Of a DNA stretch of 64,000 nt, positions 1 to 8,063 are shown in pieces (within the stretch, counting starts at the first letter, position 1; each line of letters begins with the position of its first letter). The notes under the pieces are model-generated. The model was given only the letters and a program-made list of their open reading frames with translations, was not told where the DNA came from and made no database searches. A program made the position numbers and the translations under genes. Source of the DNA: Paenibacillus wynnii (GTDB lineage: Bacteria; Bacillota; Bacilli; Paenibacillales; Paenibacillaceae). The stretch is from assembly GCF_030812855.1 (NCBI RefSeq), contig NZ_JAUSTK010000007.1, forward strand, positions 124,001-188,000, read 5' to 3'.

Positions 1-324
1 GTAAGTCAGATGAGGGTACAAGCGAAACGTAAATATGCTGAAGATCATGGCAGCGAGAAGATGAATAAGTTCAAGAATGACAACAACGGTTATCCTGGAC
101 TTCACGATGTCTGTTTTGGTCACGGGCATCATCGTACTAAACATCAAATCATTCTGGCTTTTAAATCCGCCAAACATATTCGGTATCGTTATGAAGCAGA
201 AATATAGCGGTACGATAAAGTAGACCCAACCGGGAATAAGCATTAAGCCCCCCATAATTAAGGGTAATACGAAGAACCAGGGGTTTACGCCTAATTTTAA
301 ATCCTTCATGACCAAATTATACAT
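1..324 (-). CDS. ABC-2 type transporter permease, partial (C-terminus outside window)
   Basis: N-terminal 108 codons of a membrane protein whose remainder lies left of the window. Two hydrophobic helices follow a short basic N-terminus (about residues 12-25 and 29-45), and a further one begins near residue 80, as in bacterial ABC-2 permeases of the YxlG type. It overlaps the ATPase gene by 8 nt and must be the membrane half of that exporter. Two in-frame ATG codons exist (330 and 324); the AGGAGG motif directly abuts the first and lies 6 nt before the second, so 324 is chosen. The substrate cannot be told. Family assignment is inference from topology and the neighbour. Confidence 0.7.
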   Translation of the reverse strand, partial: MYNLVMKDLKLGVNPWFFVLPLIMGGLMLIPGWVYFIVPLYFCFITIPNMFGGFKSQNDLMFSTMMPVTKTDIVKSRITVVVILELIHLLAAMIFSIFTFRLYPHLTY

Positions 325-1171
325 ATACATCCTCCTTTTTCGCGAAGTAGATCATGATTTCATCTAGGCTTGGCGTGGTTGCCCTCAGGCTGGAAGATGG
401 ATCGATGTCTTTGGCATGAATCAGTCCGGTAAAGCCGAAAGAGTTGATTTTATAAGAAATCAAATGTTCCCTCACTTCGTTTAATTGGGCTTCGCTGCCG
501 CTGAGTAAACGGTAGGACTCCTTTAATTCGTTTTTCTCGGAGCTGGCAATGATTTGACCGTGTTCAATGAAGGTTATATAGTCCGCACATCTTTCTAAGT
601 CGGAGGTAATATGAGTAGAGAAAAGAATGCTAATCTCGCCGCCAATGATGAGCTCCTGAAAGATATCGAGCAGATCGTCTCTTGAGACAGGATCGAGTCC
701 GCTGGTCGGTTCATCCAGGATGAGCAGCTTTGCGCCATGCGATAAAGCAAGGGCCAAGCTGTACTTTACCTTCATTCCTCTAGACAGCTCCGCTATTTTT
801 TTGTTCTCATCCAGCTTGAATCTCTTAAGATAATTGTAGTAAGTTTCATCATTCCAATTCTTATAGAACTTCTTTGTAATATCGGTCAGCGTCTTGATCT
901 TGCTGCGTGTATAGAAGTCGATATCACCGAATGCGCATCCGATTTCCTGCTTCAATTCAATTTCGTGATCAGCGATGTTCTTGCCAAGAATGTATATCTC
1001 GCCGCTATCGACTTGAACCATGTTCAAGATCGATTTTATCGTGGTCGTTTTTCCGGCGCCATTGGCCCCGATGAACCCCATAATGTAGCCCTTCTCCAAT
1101 TGAAAAGATACATCTTTGATCTGAAAGTGCGGATATTTTTTATTTAAATTTCTAATATCTAGTGCCAGCAT
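317..1171 (-). CDS. ABC transporter ATP-binding protein
   Basis: Cytoplasmic ATPase of 284 aa that would power an exporter together with the overlapping permease. Walker A is GANGAGKTT (about residue 38), the signature is LSRGM, Walker B is LLILDEPTSGLDP, and the H-loop is STHI. The C-terminal 80 residues are the extra domain seen in BcrA/YtrB-type drug or peptide exporters. The reading frame stays open further upstream, but GGAGG lies 6 nt before the ATG at 1171 and homology begins there. A palindromic candidate operator lies upstream (1191-1213). Exporters of this type are commonly controlled by a GntR/YtrA repressor; none is present here. Confidence 0.88.
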   Translation of the reverse strand: MLALDIRNLNKKYPHFQIKDVSFQLEKGYIMGFIGANGAGKTTTIKSILNMVQVDSGEIYILGKNIADHEIELKQEIGCAFGDIDFYTRSKIKTLTDITKKFYKNWNDETYYNYLKRFKLDENKKIAELSRGMKVKYSLALALSHGAKLLILDEPTSGLDPVSRDDLLDIFQELIIGGEISILFSTHITSDLERCADYITFIEHGQIIASSEKNELKESYRLLSGSEAQLNEVREHLISYKINSFGFTGLIHAKDIDPSSSLRATTPSLDEIMIYFAKKEDVYV

Positions 1172-1190
1172 ACCATACCTCCCCAATAAA

Positions 1191-1213
1191 TTGTGTATTC
1201 CGTGTATACACAA
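1191..1213. promoter_or_regulatory. Palindromic candidate operator of the ABC exporter
   Basis: Perfect 8-bp inverted repeat TTGTGTAT / ATACACAA with a 7-nt spacer, between the candidate promoter and the start codon of the ATPase gene. Size and position fit a GntR-family (YtrA-like) repressor site. The cognate regulator is not in this window, so the identification is inference. Confidence 0.5.
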
Positions 1214-1241
1214 TGTATCACAAGGCTTCGACAAAAGTCAA
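1213..1241 (-). promoter_or_regulatory. Candidate promoter of the ABC exporter operon
   Basis: On the minus strand TTGACT (1236-1241) and ATACAT (1213-1218) are separated by 17 nt, a good sigma-A arrangement. The -10 box touches the palindrome at 1191-1213, which would place the operator over the transcription start. Confidence 0.5.
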
Positions 1242-1276
1242 TTGGTACAACAACGCAGTACAGCATAAGAGCTGAC

Positions 1277-1650
1277 TTATGAGGCATTAACCGATGCTTC
1301 CTTCCGCTTCCACCGGAAGAAAGGCTTGCCTTTCGACCAATGGATGAACGGCTGCTCTATGACATAATAAGGGACAGCCGCCGCCGAATACGAAATTACG
1401 ACGACGGATACTGATGCCGAGCCAGCGCCACACATCCCTGATACCCGAATAGTGATAATCCTTGATGCCGTACTTTTGGATTAACGTAATGAACAAATAG
1501 TGCGAAATATACAGGCCAAACGAAATCTTCGCTCTAAACCGAAAAAAACGGTTATCAAGTAAGCGCCCTAATATTACGCTGAACGGTGCCGACAGCAGGA
1601 TGACTCCGAATAAAATGGCATAAGTCGGGAAGTAGTATGGCTGCTGCTAT
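1277..1650 (-). pseudogene. Acyltransferase 3 (OafA/YrhL type) C-terminal remnant
   Basis: The minus strand encodes the last part of a polytopic acyltransferase-3 protein: hydrophobic segments, the motif FGLYISHYLF, and a C-terminal end with VIEQPF typical of the family. A single frameshift near 1405-1415 separates the two parts: the first reads into a WRWLGIS motif, and a +1 shift restores VVVISYSAAAVPYYVIEQP. About two thirds of the normal protein (N-terminus) is missing; the left junction at about 1650 lies 47 nt from the copy-A direct repeat. It cannot encode a working O-acyltransferase. Family recognition is by motif only. Confidence 0.6.
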
Positions 1651-1696
1651 AGTCCACGTGATGCAAATACAGGCTCCTACGAGTTTTCCTTCAAAA

Positions 1697-1776
1697 AACT
1701 TGCCCCTACTTGTGATACGGTTCACCGCGCTGTCTGTAACGGCAAGTTTTAGGGCCATCCTTTGTGGGATGGCCCT
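1697..1776 (+). repeat. SCC-like att repeat, copy A, with hairpin
   Basis: Direct repeat with core CTACTTGTGATACGGTTCACC at 1706-1726, matching the rlmH 3' end. It is flanked by inverted arms AACTTGCC (1697-1704) and GGCAAGTT (1741-1748). A perfect 10-bp hairpin AGGGCCATCC / GGATGGCCCT (1751-1776) follows and is trailed by TTTC. To its right is a truncated gene on the minus strand, and to its left a truncated acyltransferase, so both neighbours are broken near this copy. Confidence 0.8.
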
Positions 1777-1777
1777 T

Positions 1778-1887
1778 TCTTTGAAATATTCAACCAACCC
1801 AAGATAACCCAATCTCGCTTGGTGAAGAAACCTTTCAATCTTCTCTTGATCCTGGCATTCCCTGATCTTGTAACGAACCGAATTCAT
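1778..1887 (-). pseudogene. Pyridoxamine-phosphate-oxidase-like flavin-binding protein, N-terminal fragment
   Basis: About 36 codons of the N-terminus of an FMN-binding split-barrel protein: an initial strand-helix segment with FLHQARLGYLGLV resembles the start of this family. A good ribosome binding site (AAGGAGAG) lies 8 nt before the ATG at 1887. The open frame runs into the hairpin of att copy A, so the rest of the gene is lost. It diverges from the MocR fragment at 2017, a pairing seen elsewhere because MocR regulators often control vitamin B6 or flavin enzymes. The family call rests on a short stretch. Confidence 0.45.
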
Positions 1888-2016
1888 ATCGAATCTCTCC
1901 TTTTACTCATAAGATATTCATTCCACTCCAATTGTCTTAACTCCGTTAGTCTTCTAGAGTGCGGCAACGACAAGATTCCATTTTATGATTGGAGCTTCTA
2001 TTTGGAGGTGTGAACG

Positions 2017-2250
2017 ATGATGAAAGTAATTCGTAATGATAAGAGACCGATCTGGCAGCAATTGCTTGATCAAGCAATTTATAATATTACTAGCGGAGTC
2101 TGGGCGCCAGGAGAATTACTGATTCCTACTCGCGAACTTGCTCACATCGTAGGTGTCTCCCGCTCAACTATACAGATCGTCTACGAGGAATTGCTAAGTC
2201 GAGGTTATACGGTTACCTCTCGCCGAGGAGGAACGCGAGTTACGGCCTTA
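2017..2250 (+). pseudogene. MocR/GntR-family regulator, N-terminal winged-helix part
   Basis: First about 75 residues of a MocR-type regulator: IWQQLLDQAIYNI, then PTRELAHIVGVSRSTIQIVYEEL is the winged helix-turn-helix, ending in a wing (GYTVTSRRGGTRV). GGAGGTG precedes the ATG. After about 2250 the frame has no relation to the family. The aminotransferase-like half is present on the opposite strand (2230-2528), so the gene has been broken by a local inversion. Not functional as a full MocR protein, although a free DNA-binding domain could still be made. Confidence 0.65.
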
Positions 2251-2528
2251 TGTAGCAATTGTTGCCGGCGGGGCTCCAACATAACGCCCCCTACTGCGCA
2301 CTGGTGTGAAGGGGTGGCAAAGACCCGTTTGGATTGCGGGTGAATATGCTCAACCACTAGACCATACTCATCAACGGGAACGGGTACCACATTCATACGG
2401 CAATATTCCATCGCCATCCAAGCAGCTGGGAAACCTGGATCTTCTACTGAGACAGTGTCCCCATCAGCTAAAAGTGACTGTGCGATTAAGTCAATACTAT
2501 GCTGAGCTCCTGAGGTCAACAGAATCTA
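2230..2528 (-). pseudogene. MocR aminotransferase-domain fragment, inverted
   Basis: The minus strand encodes about 90 residues of the PLP-dependent fold-type I domain of MocR regulators: LTSGAQHSIDLIAQ, then VEDPGFPAAW, VPVDEYGLVV and ATPSHQ. In intact MocR proteins this segment lies downstream of the winged helix on the same strand. Here it faces it head-to-head with a breakpoint near 2230-2255. The PLP-lysine region is missing. There is an in-frame stop just upstream of the fragment, so it has no start of its own. Confidence 0.65.
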
Positions 2529-2599
2529 AAGATCGTTTAAAGATTTACTGAATTTTCAGAGGAACTCAAATACAAGGGGTAATAATCATCCAGCCCCCC

Positions 2600-2692
2600 C
2601 TAGATTACCCGTAACTTCATATTGCCGTTCGCCAGCAAAGACGCAGCTGGTGCTTGAAACGTAATGGTTGGATACTTGGCAGTAAACAACTG
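2600..2692 (-). pseudogene. Short coding remnant, possibly YceI-like
   Basis: About 30 codons on the minus strand ending in TAG at 2600. The peptide contains KYPTITFQA and NGNMKLRV, which resembles the YceI lipid-binding family (KYPTITF, G-LTIRG). No start and no further homology nearby. The match is weak and could be chance. Confidence 0.22.
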
Positions 2693-2706
2693 AATATTTA
2701 AAAATC

Positions 2707-2746
2707 AATGCAAAAAGCACTACCTTGAGGCAGTGCTTTTTGCATT
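2707..2746. terminator. Bidirectional terminator
   Basis: Perfect 15-bp stem AATGCAAAAAGCACT / AGTGCTTTTTGCATT with a 10-nt loop. T-tracts on both strands. It lies downstream of the MATE gene (stop 2814, minus strand) and is the likely end of that operon. Confidence 0.8.
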
Positions 2747-2813
2747 ATTAAGTGAAGAGATGTCCAATTTAGGGGAAGGTTAATACTCCACATCGATCCA
2801 ATCAGGTCGTATG

Positions 2814-4178
2814 TTACATCGCCTTTTCAGCCAAATCGCTAACTAAATTTCTCATCCACTTGCGTGAGTAAATCCGGGCGTATCCGAAGCCAAAGCGGAC
2901 AACCTCCTCCAGGGAGATTACGAGATACACAAGGTAGACAGGCTGCTTCCAGATGTATGACAGCAGCAGCCCGGATGGGACACCTATCAGCCACGTTGCG
3001 GTCGATTCCATGCTGAACACGAACTTACTGTCTCCCCCACTGTTTAGAATTCCGCCAGCTATAATCATATTGGATACTTTGACCCAAAGAAATCCAGCAA
3101 ACACGATAACGATATACATGCTCATTTGTTTAGCATCCTCGGAGATATTGAACGCAGAGACATACAGCTTCGAGCCTGCCGCAATGATAACCCCGACAAT
3201 CAAAGAGATAATGATGCCAAGGCGAATGAACTTTTTCGCGTGATCGAGTGCGATATCAGTTTCGTTCGCACCCAAACGGTTGCCAACCATTACCCCTGCT
3301 GCACTAGCCAGACCCGATAATAAGCCGATGCAAAGACCCTGCAGTGGGAAGGTAATGGTCATCGAGGTCATTTCCGTCGTCCCCATACGGCTATAAATGA
3401 TCGCATATGCCGTCTCGCCCAATACCCAGATCAATTCAGTCAGTAGCAGCGGATAGGTCGTTCCAAAAAACTTGCGAATGAGCGGTTTAGGAACGATGAA
3501 CAAGTTCTTTAACCCGACAGCTCCTGGTAAACGATATCGGTACACGGCACCAATGATCAACAAGCATTCGAAGACCCTAGAAATAAGGGTAGCAATGGCC
3601 GCGCCCTTCAGACCAAGCGCAGGAGCGCCGAAATGGCCGTAAATAAGCACGTAATTCAGTATAATATTCAAACCAACTGCAATTAAACTTACATACATCG
3701 GCCATTTGGCATGGCCAGTACTGCGCAAAATCGCGGAATACATCATCGTGAGCATGACAGGCACAAAGCCAATCGACATTATCTGAAGGAAAATGTACCC
3801 ATCATCTATTACATTCACGTCTGTAGTGAACAGGCTCAAAAAGAGCGGGGAATCGATGAAGACAGCCGCAGAGAACAGGAACGAGAACGCGAAGCCGACG
3901 ATCAGTCCGAGACCCAGCACTTGGGAGACGCTTTTGGAATCTTTGTTCCCCCAAAACTGGGCAGCATAAATGGATACACCCGTCGATAAACCGGCCAAGA
4001 CAACCGCGATGATCCCGTATATTTTGGTGGACATCCCCACCGAGGCAATTGCCACATCTCCAAGCTGCCCGATCATCAATTGATCCGTCAAATTGAGCAA
4101 CGCCATCAGCAAGCTTTGAAGCGTAACGGGCACAGCGATTTTATACACACTTTTGTAGAAATCTTCTTTTTCTGACAT
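2814..4178 (-). CDS. MATE family efflux transporter
   Basis: Polytopic membrane protein of 454 aa with about 12 hydrophobic helices, the usual length for MatE/DinF proteins, which expel cationic drugs or metabolites by Na+ or H+ antiport. The N-terminal half contains VTLQSLLMALLNLTDQLMIG, the family's first repeat, and the second repeat starts near residue 240 (TYPLLLTELIWVLGE). It is the last gene of the run dehydrogenase-GH13-binding protein-RibD-like-MATE, but it is 75 nt from the previous gene and may have its own start signal. A stable terminator follows. Substrate unknown. Confidence 0.9.
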   Translation of the reverse strand: MSEKEDFYKSVYKIAVPVTLQSLLMALLNLTDQLMIGQLGDVAIASVGMSTKIYGIIAVVLAGLSTGVSIYAAQFWGNKDSKSVSQVLGLGLIVGFAFSFLFSAAVFIDSPLFLSLFTTDVNVIDDGYIFLQIMSIGFVPVMLTMMYSAILRSTGHAKWPMYVSLIAVGLNIILNYVLIYGHFGAPALGLKGAAIATLISRVFECLLIIGAVYRYRLPGAVGLKNLFIVPKPLIRKFFGTTYPLLLTELIWVLGETAYAIIYSRMGTTEMTSMTITFPLQGLCIGLLSGLASAAGVMVGNRLGANETDIALDHAKKFIRLGIIISLIVGVIIAAGSKLYVSAFNISEDAKQMSMYIVIVFAGFLWVKVSNMIIAGGILNSGGDSKFVFSMESTATWLIGVPSGLLLSYIWKQPVYLVYLVISLEEVVRFGFGYARIYSRKWMRNLVSDLAEKAM

Positions 4179-4253
4179 GTATCGTTCACAACCCCCATAT
4201 TCTCGATTTTTCTAGAACCCATAGCCATTCGCAGTCTATGACTTAGTGTGAGG

Positions 4254-4913
4254 TCATATCACCTTTTTGTAGCGCATGAGCGTGTAATTATCTTTTGGCT
4301 GAATTTCTACAACCTTGAACTTTTTCGCAAAGCTCAATTGCTGATACCCCTCTCCATCCACTAAAGTAATGTTCGTGGAGCCGCCTATGATGATCGGGAG
4401 CTGCATCAGAATAATTTCATCGACGATATCCTGATTGAAAATATGCCAGTTCAAAAATCCGCCGCCTTCGACTATCAGGCTGGTAATCCCGTAGTTTTCC
4501 TCCAACTGACGTTCAAGCTCCACAAAATCGACTTTATCCTCTCCGCAGATGAGGCACTCCTTCCCTCTTTCCCGGATCTGCTTGATCTTACCTTCATCCC
4601 GTCCTTTCTCGGTCGTGACAATAATCGTCTTACCCTGATCCGAAAGCACATTGCAGTCCAGCGGAATATCCAAGGTGGTCGTCGGTATGATACGGATTGG
4701 ATTTTTGTTCTCCTCATACCGATTAGTAAGGAATGGATTGTCGGTCAGGATTGTATTTTTACCAACCATAATACCCTGCACTTTCCCCCGGAATAGATGG
4801 ATGAATTCCATATCCTCACTGGAAAACAAAGAAAAAAGCTCTTTACTCGAATTACCGGCTCCCATAGTGAGCTTTCCGTCAATCGAAATTTGGCTGAATA
4901 TCGTTGTTTTCAT
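4254..4913 (-). CDS. RibD C-terminal domain-like NADPH reductase
   Basis: Protein of 219 aa that matches the stand-alone reductase domain of RibD (5-amino-6-ribosylaminouracil 5'-phosphate reductase fold, related to dihydrofolate reductase). Visible marks: an initial strand with SIDGKL, GIMVGKNTILTDNP (substrate loop), LIVEGGGFLNWHIF (cofactor-binding glycine turn) and a final strand. It lacks the deaminase domain found in full RibD. No other riboflavin genes are near, so a role in flavin or folate synthesis is not supported by context; reductases of this family act on varied substrates. AGGGGAGAAGAG precedes the ATG, and the gene starts 21 nt after the binding-protein gene. Confidence 0.82.
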   Translation of the reverse strand: MKTTIFSQISIDGKLTMGAGNSSKELFSLFSSEDMEFIHLFRGKVQGIMVGKNTILTDNPFLTNRYEENKNPIRIIPTTTLDIPLDCNVLSDQGKTIIVTTEKGRDEGKIKQIRERGKECLICGEDKVDFVELERQLEENYGITSLIVEGGGFLNWHIFNQDIVDEIILMQLPIIIGGSTNITLVDGEGYQQLSFAKKFKVVEIQPKDNYTLMRYKKVI

Positions 4914-4934
4914 TTCTCTTCTCCCCTTATCTTA

Positions 4935-6071
4935 TCAGCTTTTAAATGCGCCCCAAGATGCTTGGATGGTCTGTTCCATTTTTTTCAAGGCTTGTTCGGG
5001 ATTGCTCAAGGGCAACTCGATCAGACCCGCATTTAGCGCCTCCCATACATGGATCATGAGGGGGTAAGTCGGCATCGGCCGTGTGTGGTCCAAAAGCGAC
5101 AAAATCATTCTTTTGTTAGGCGCAGCAGAGGCAGCCAGGCGGCTTAGCACCTTCTCCTGAGCCGGAATTCGCTGCACGCCCAGCGTCCACATGGTTTGGC
5201 ATTCGTCACTCAGCATAAAACGCGTGAATGACAAGATATCTTCCCGCTCCTCCGTGGTTAATGAAAGATTCGGGTAGATCAGGCCGATGGAAGAAGACAT
5301 GGATAGCGATTGCTGGCCTTCTATGACCGGAAGCTGGCAAACCGCAAGCCTATTGTTCATATGCTTGTCCAGATGGTTATAAATCCACTCGCCACAAATA
5401 ATAGCGCCGATCTTACCGTCAATGAACTGCTCTAGCAGTCCTGTGGAACCGTCGAGACTGACGAGCACGCCTTGATCCATCTTATCGCGGATGAACTCAA
5501 GCGCCTGCTTCATTTCAGGGCTGACGATATTCGACTTTCCATTCTGTACAGGCCAACCGCCGAAAGCTGTAAGGAACGACATAAACCAATAGCCCTGCTG
5601 TAAATCCGCCCCAATGGGTACGATACCTTGAGCGGACAGCCTCTCTGCTGCCTCTTCAAACACGTCCCATGTCGTCGGTGCACTGGCGTAAATCTCCGGA
5701 TTGTAATATACAACCAGATGATTGCCTCGCAAGACCGGGATACCATACTGAACACCATCCATTTGCATCGTTGAAAGGACCTCTTCAGTCAGCACATCTT
5801 CAAACAACCCGCCCGGAACTTCGGAGTAAAGACCATTCTCGACATAGGAGGACATATCGGCAGGAACCATCGCCAGATGCGGACCTTGATGGGTATCTTT
5901 AATTTCGTTCAAGCGCGCAGTCAGTTCCGATATGTTCATCACTTGTGGCGTAATTTGTACGTTGAAGCGCTCCGTATACAGCTTGCAAATTCCCTCCAGC
6001 ACTTCAATCGAGGTATCTCCCGGACCGTCAAACTCATGCCATAGCACGATTTCCTTGTTGTTCTTTTCCAT
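4935..6071 (-). CDS. Sugar-type extracellular solute-binding protein without signal peptide
   Basis: Protein of 378 aa with the family-1 (maltose/maltodextrin type) binding-protein fold: IVLWHEFDGPGDTS at the N-terminus, YGIPVLRGNHLVVYYNPEIY in the hinge region, and GKIGAIICGEWIYNH near residue 225. Such proteins normally carry a signal peptide and a lipobox. Here the mature-like sequence starts at residue 5 and the codons upstream hold a stop (the GH13 stop, same frame, 15 nt upstream), so no leader can be added. GGGAGAGAGG precedes the ATG. No permease genes lie nearby. It may be a cytoplasmic oligosaccharide binder working with the adjacent GH13 protein, or a decayed transporter part. Confidence 0.8.
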   Translation of the reverse strand: MEKNNKEIVLWHEFDGPGDTSIEVLEGICKLYTERFNVQITPQVMNISELTARLNEIKDTHQGPHLAMVPADMSSYVENGLYSEVPGGLFEDVLTEEVLSTMQMDGVQYGIPVLRGNHLVVYYNPEIYASAPTTWDVFEEAAERLSAQGIVPIGADLQQGYWFMSFLTAFGGWPVQNGKSNIVSPEMKQALEFIRDKMDQGVLVSLDGSTGLLEQFIDGKIGAIICGEWIYNHLDKHMNNRLAVCQLPVIEGQQSLSMSSSIGLIYPNLSLTTEEREDILSFTRFMLSDECQTMWTLGVQRIPAQEKVLSRLAASAAPNKRMILSLLDHTRPMPTYPLMIHVWEALNAGLIELPLSNPEQALKKMEQTIQASWGAFKS

Positions 6072-6086
6072 CGCAGCCTCTCTCCC

Positions 6087-8027
6087 TTAACTAAATTGTC
6101 TATGATTGTTTACGAGCACTAGAGCCTGATTAGGCGCAAGCAGCAAGCAGTCGAACGCCTGACCTACGCTGCTACCCGTTAAGGAACTATCCAGTGTTAC
6201 GGTCATTGGGCATCGGCCAGGTACGGCTGCCTTCAAATCGATTTGGCAGAAAGCATCAGCACTCAAGTTAAAGCAGCACAGCATCGTCTTATCCCCTTTC
6301 ATATACCCGTATAGAACAGTACCTTCCGGGGATTGAGCCACGAAAAAGTTTTCCGGCTTCACTAGGTGGCGCCAATCTTTCTTGAATTCACTTAGCTCCG
6401 CCAGCAGCGGCAGCATCGGTGCAGGATTGGTCCAATTAATTTGCATGACGTTAAAAAAAGCTCGGGAAACCTCCTCTCCGTTCGTGTTGTCTCCAAGACC
6501 GCAGTTGAGGGGCTGCTCTTCATTCATTTCATAGCCCGTCGTCACGTATGGAATTGCGTTCGGAAGAAATTGATTGAATACCGCGATCATACGGGCCAAC
6601 TCAACACCGCCACGGCTCATGATCCGGGGAGTATCGCCCGTTTCTGCACAGGCAAACACATGAATATCCAACTCAGGCAGCTCCTCTAAGAATGAAACTA
6701 GATTCTCCTTAGTAATCTGCGTCATGACGTTCCATCCGCTGCCAAGCATAATGTTATAGCCGGCGCTCGCTGCCTTCTTGTGGTTGCGGTTGAACAAGTC
6801 TTCGCTGATCAAGATCGCATTCGGATTCATCTCTTTAATCGTGTCAAAAATACGAGTCAACAATGGAATAGGAAGCACATGTCCGATGTCGATGCGGAAG
6901 CCATCAATCCCGTACCTTTCGAGATTGAACCGTACTGCCTGCTCCAGAACGTCCCACAACTCCAAATTCGGCTCTTTTCCTGGGTAGTCATTGCATTTAA
7001 TCGTATCAAAAAGGACATATGGCGCCTGATCCGGGCTTATGAGATGTCTCACCTGCGGAGAGAAATCTTTATAGAGGCGCAAGAACGTAATGTCTGTCCA
7101 AATCGGTTGCACATCATTAATCCAATCCGAATGCGCTGGAGCAGTCGTTATCCCCATCTCTTGCTCCACCAAAGTTAATAGTTCTCCCCCCGTTTTAGCA
7201 GCCTTCTCCTTCAACTGCTGCCAAAGGATCGGATGAATTTCATTGGGAGGCGGTGAAAACTTCCGCAGAAACGCTGCAGTCTCCTGACTGCTGTAAACCT
7301 TCTCCAATTTGTCAGGCGTACACTCCTCAAAAAATCCAAGCTCGGGAATCGAGGGCGGTGCAAATCCTTCCAGTTCCTCAATTTTGATCCAATACACCCA
7401 ATCAGGGTGTTCGGTAATGAGCGCACTGTTTTTCGCCGTTACGCGAGGAATGAAATCGACAACAGTCTTAATATCAAGCAAATGACAAGCTTCTACCAAA
7501 GCGCTGAGCTCATCGTGGATCGTGAACTCCTCCATGCCGTCCAACAGGCTATCGTGCAAGTTCTGGTCCAAGTGGAATAACGATTGCACCGCGTAAGGTG
7601 ATCCGATATCCCCCTTCAGATTCAACTTGCTGTACTGGTTAACTGGAAGCATGTACAGAATATTGATGCCCATTTTTTTTAGCAGGGGCAGAAGAATAAA
7701 GAATCTCAAAAAAGTACCCGATTCAATTTTTCCGTCATGGTTGTAATCCCAGGCCGTTGAATAGCGAATAAGCGAGGAATAGATCGCGCTGTCGTCCAGA
7801 TTCGTGCGTTCCTTGAGCAGATACCTCCACGAAAGCCTGTCCACATACTTCAAATGATCCGTCAAAAAATCATACGGATGTACACAAATTTCACCCTCTT
7901 TTTCTAAGAGAACATGCTCATATTGGCACTCGTTCCACACAGCAGGTATCCAAATTGGCTCTACGTCTTCATCTTTGTGTGTAGACAAGTACTCTTGAAC
8001 AAGTCTAAATTTACTGTCTTTGCTCAT
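6087..8027 (-). CDS. GH13-family glycoside hydrolase/transglycosylase, atypical
   Basis: Intracellular alpha-amylase-superfamily protein of 646 aa without signal peptide. The TIM barrel is recognisable: a start near residue 115 with GINILYMLPVNQYS, region I VVDFIPRVT (usual D-x-x-x-NH is changed to PR), region II GIDGFRIDIGH with the nucleophile Asp, region III LISEDLF with the acid/base Glu, and region IV AETGDTPR with the third Asp but not the usual His before it. About 110 N-terminal residues match no domain I know. The substrate cannot be read; retention of the triad argues for activity on an alpha-glucan or maltosyl-type donor. It is 36 nt downstream of the dehydrogenase gene and 15 nt upstream of the binding-protein gene. 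Confidence 0.8.
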   Translation of the reverse strand: MSKDSKFRLVQEYLSTHKDEDVEPIWIPAVWNECQYEHVLLEKEGEICVHPYDFLTDHLKYVDRLSWRYLLKERTNLDDSAIYSSLIRYSTAWDYNHDGKIESGTFLRFFILLPLLKKMGINILYMLPVNQYSKLNLKGDIGSPYAVQSLFHLDQNLHDSLLDGMEEFTIHDELSALVEACHLLDIKTVVDFIPRVTAKNSALITEHPDWVYWIKIEELEGFAPPSIPELGFFEECTPDKLEKVYSSQETAAFLRKFSPPPNEIHPILWQQLKEKAAKTGGELLTLVEQEMGITTAPAHSDWINDVQPIWTDITFLRLYKDFSPQVRHLISPDQAPYVLFDTIKCNDYPGKEPNLELWDVLEQAVRFNLERYGIDGFRIDIGHVLPIPLLTRIFDTIKEMNPNAILISEDLFNRNHKKAASAGYNIMLGSGWNVMTQITKENLVSFLEELPELDIHVFACAETGDTPRIMSRGGVELARMIAVFNQFLPNAIPYVTTGYEMNEEQPLNCGLGDNTNGEEVSRAFFNVMQINWTNPAPMLPLLAELSEFKKDWRHLVKPENFFVAQSPEGTVLYGYMKGDKTMLCCFNLSADAFCQIDLKAAVPGRCPMTVTLDSSLTGSSVGQAFDCLLLAPNQALVLVNNHRQFS

Positions 8028-8063
8028 TAGCAGACGCCACCTCTCGTTGATTGTAGTTCTCGT

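Noticed and set aside
4443..5067. Plus-strand open frames over the RibD-like and binding-protein genes
   Set aside because: Antisense shadows without start signals; the minus-strand genes have strong family matches.
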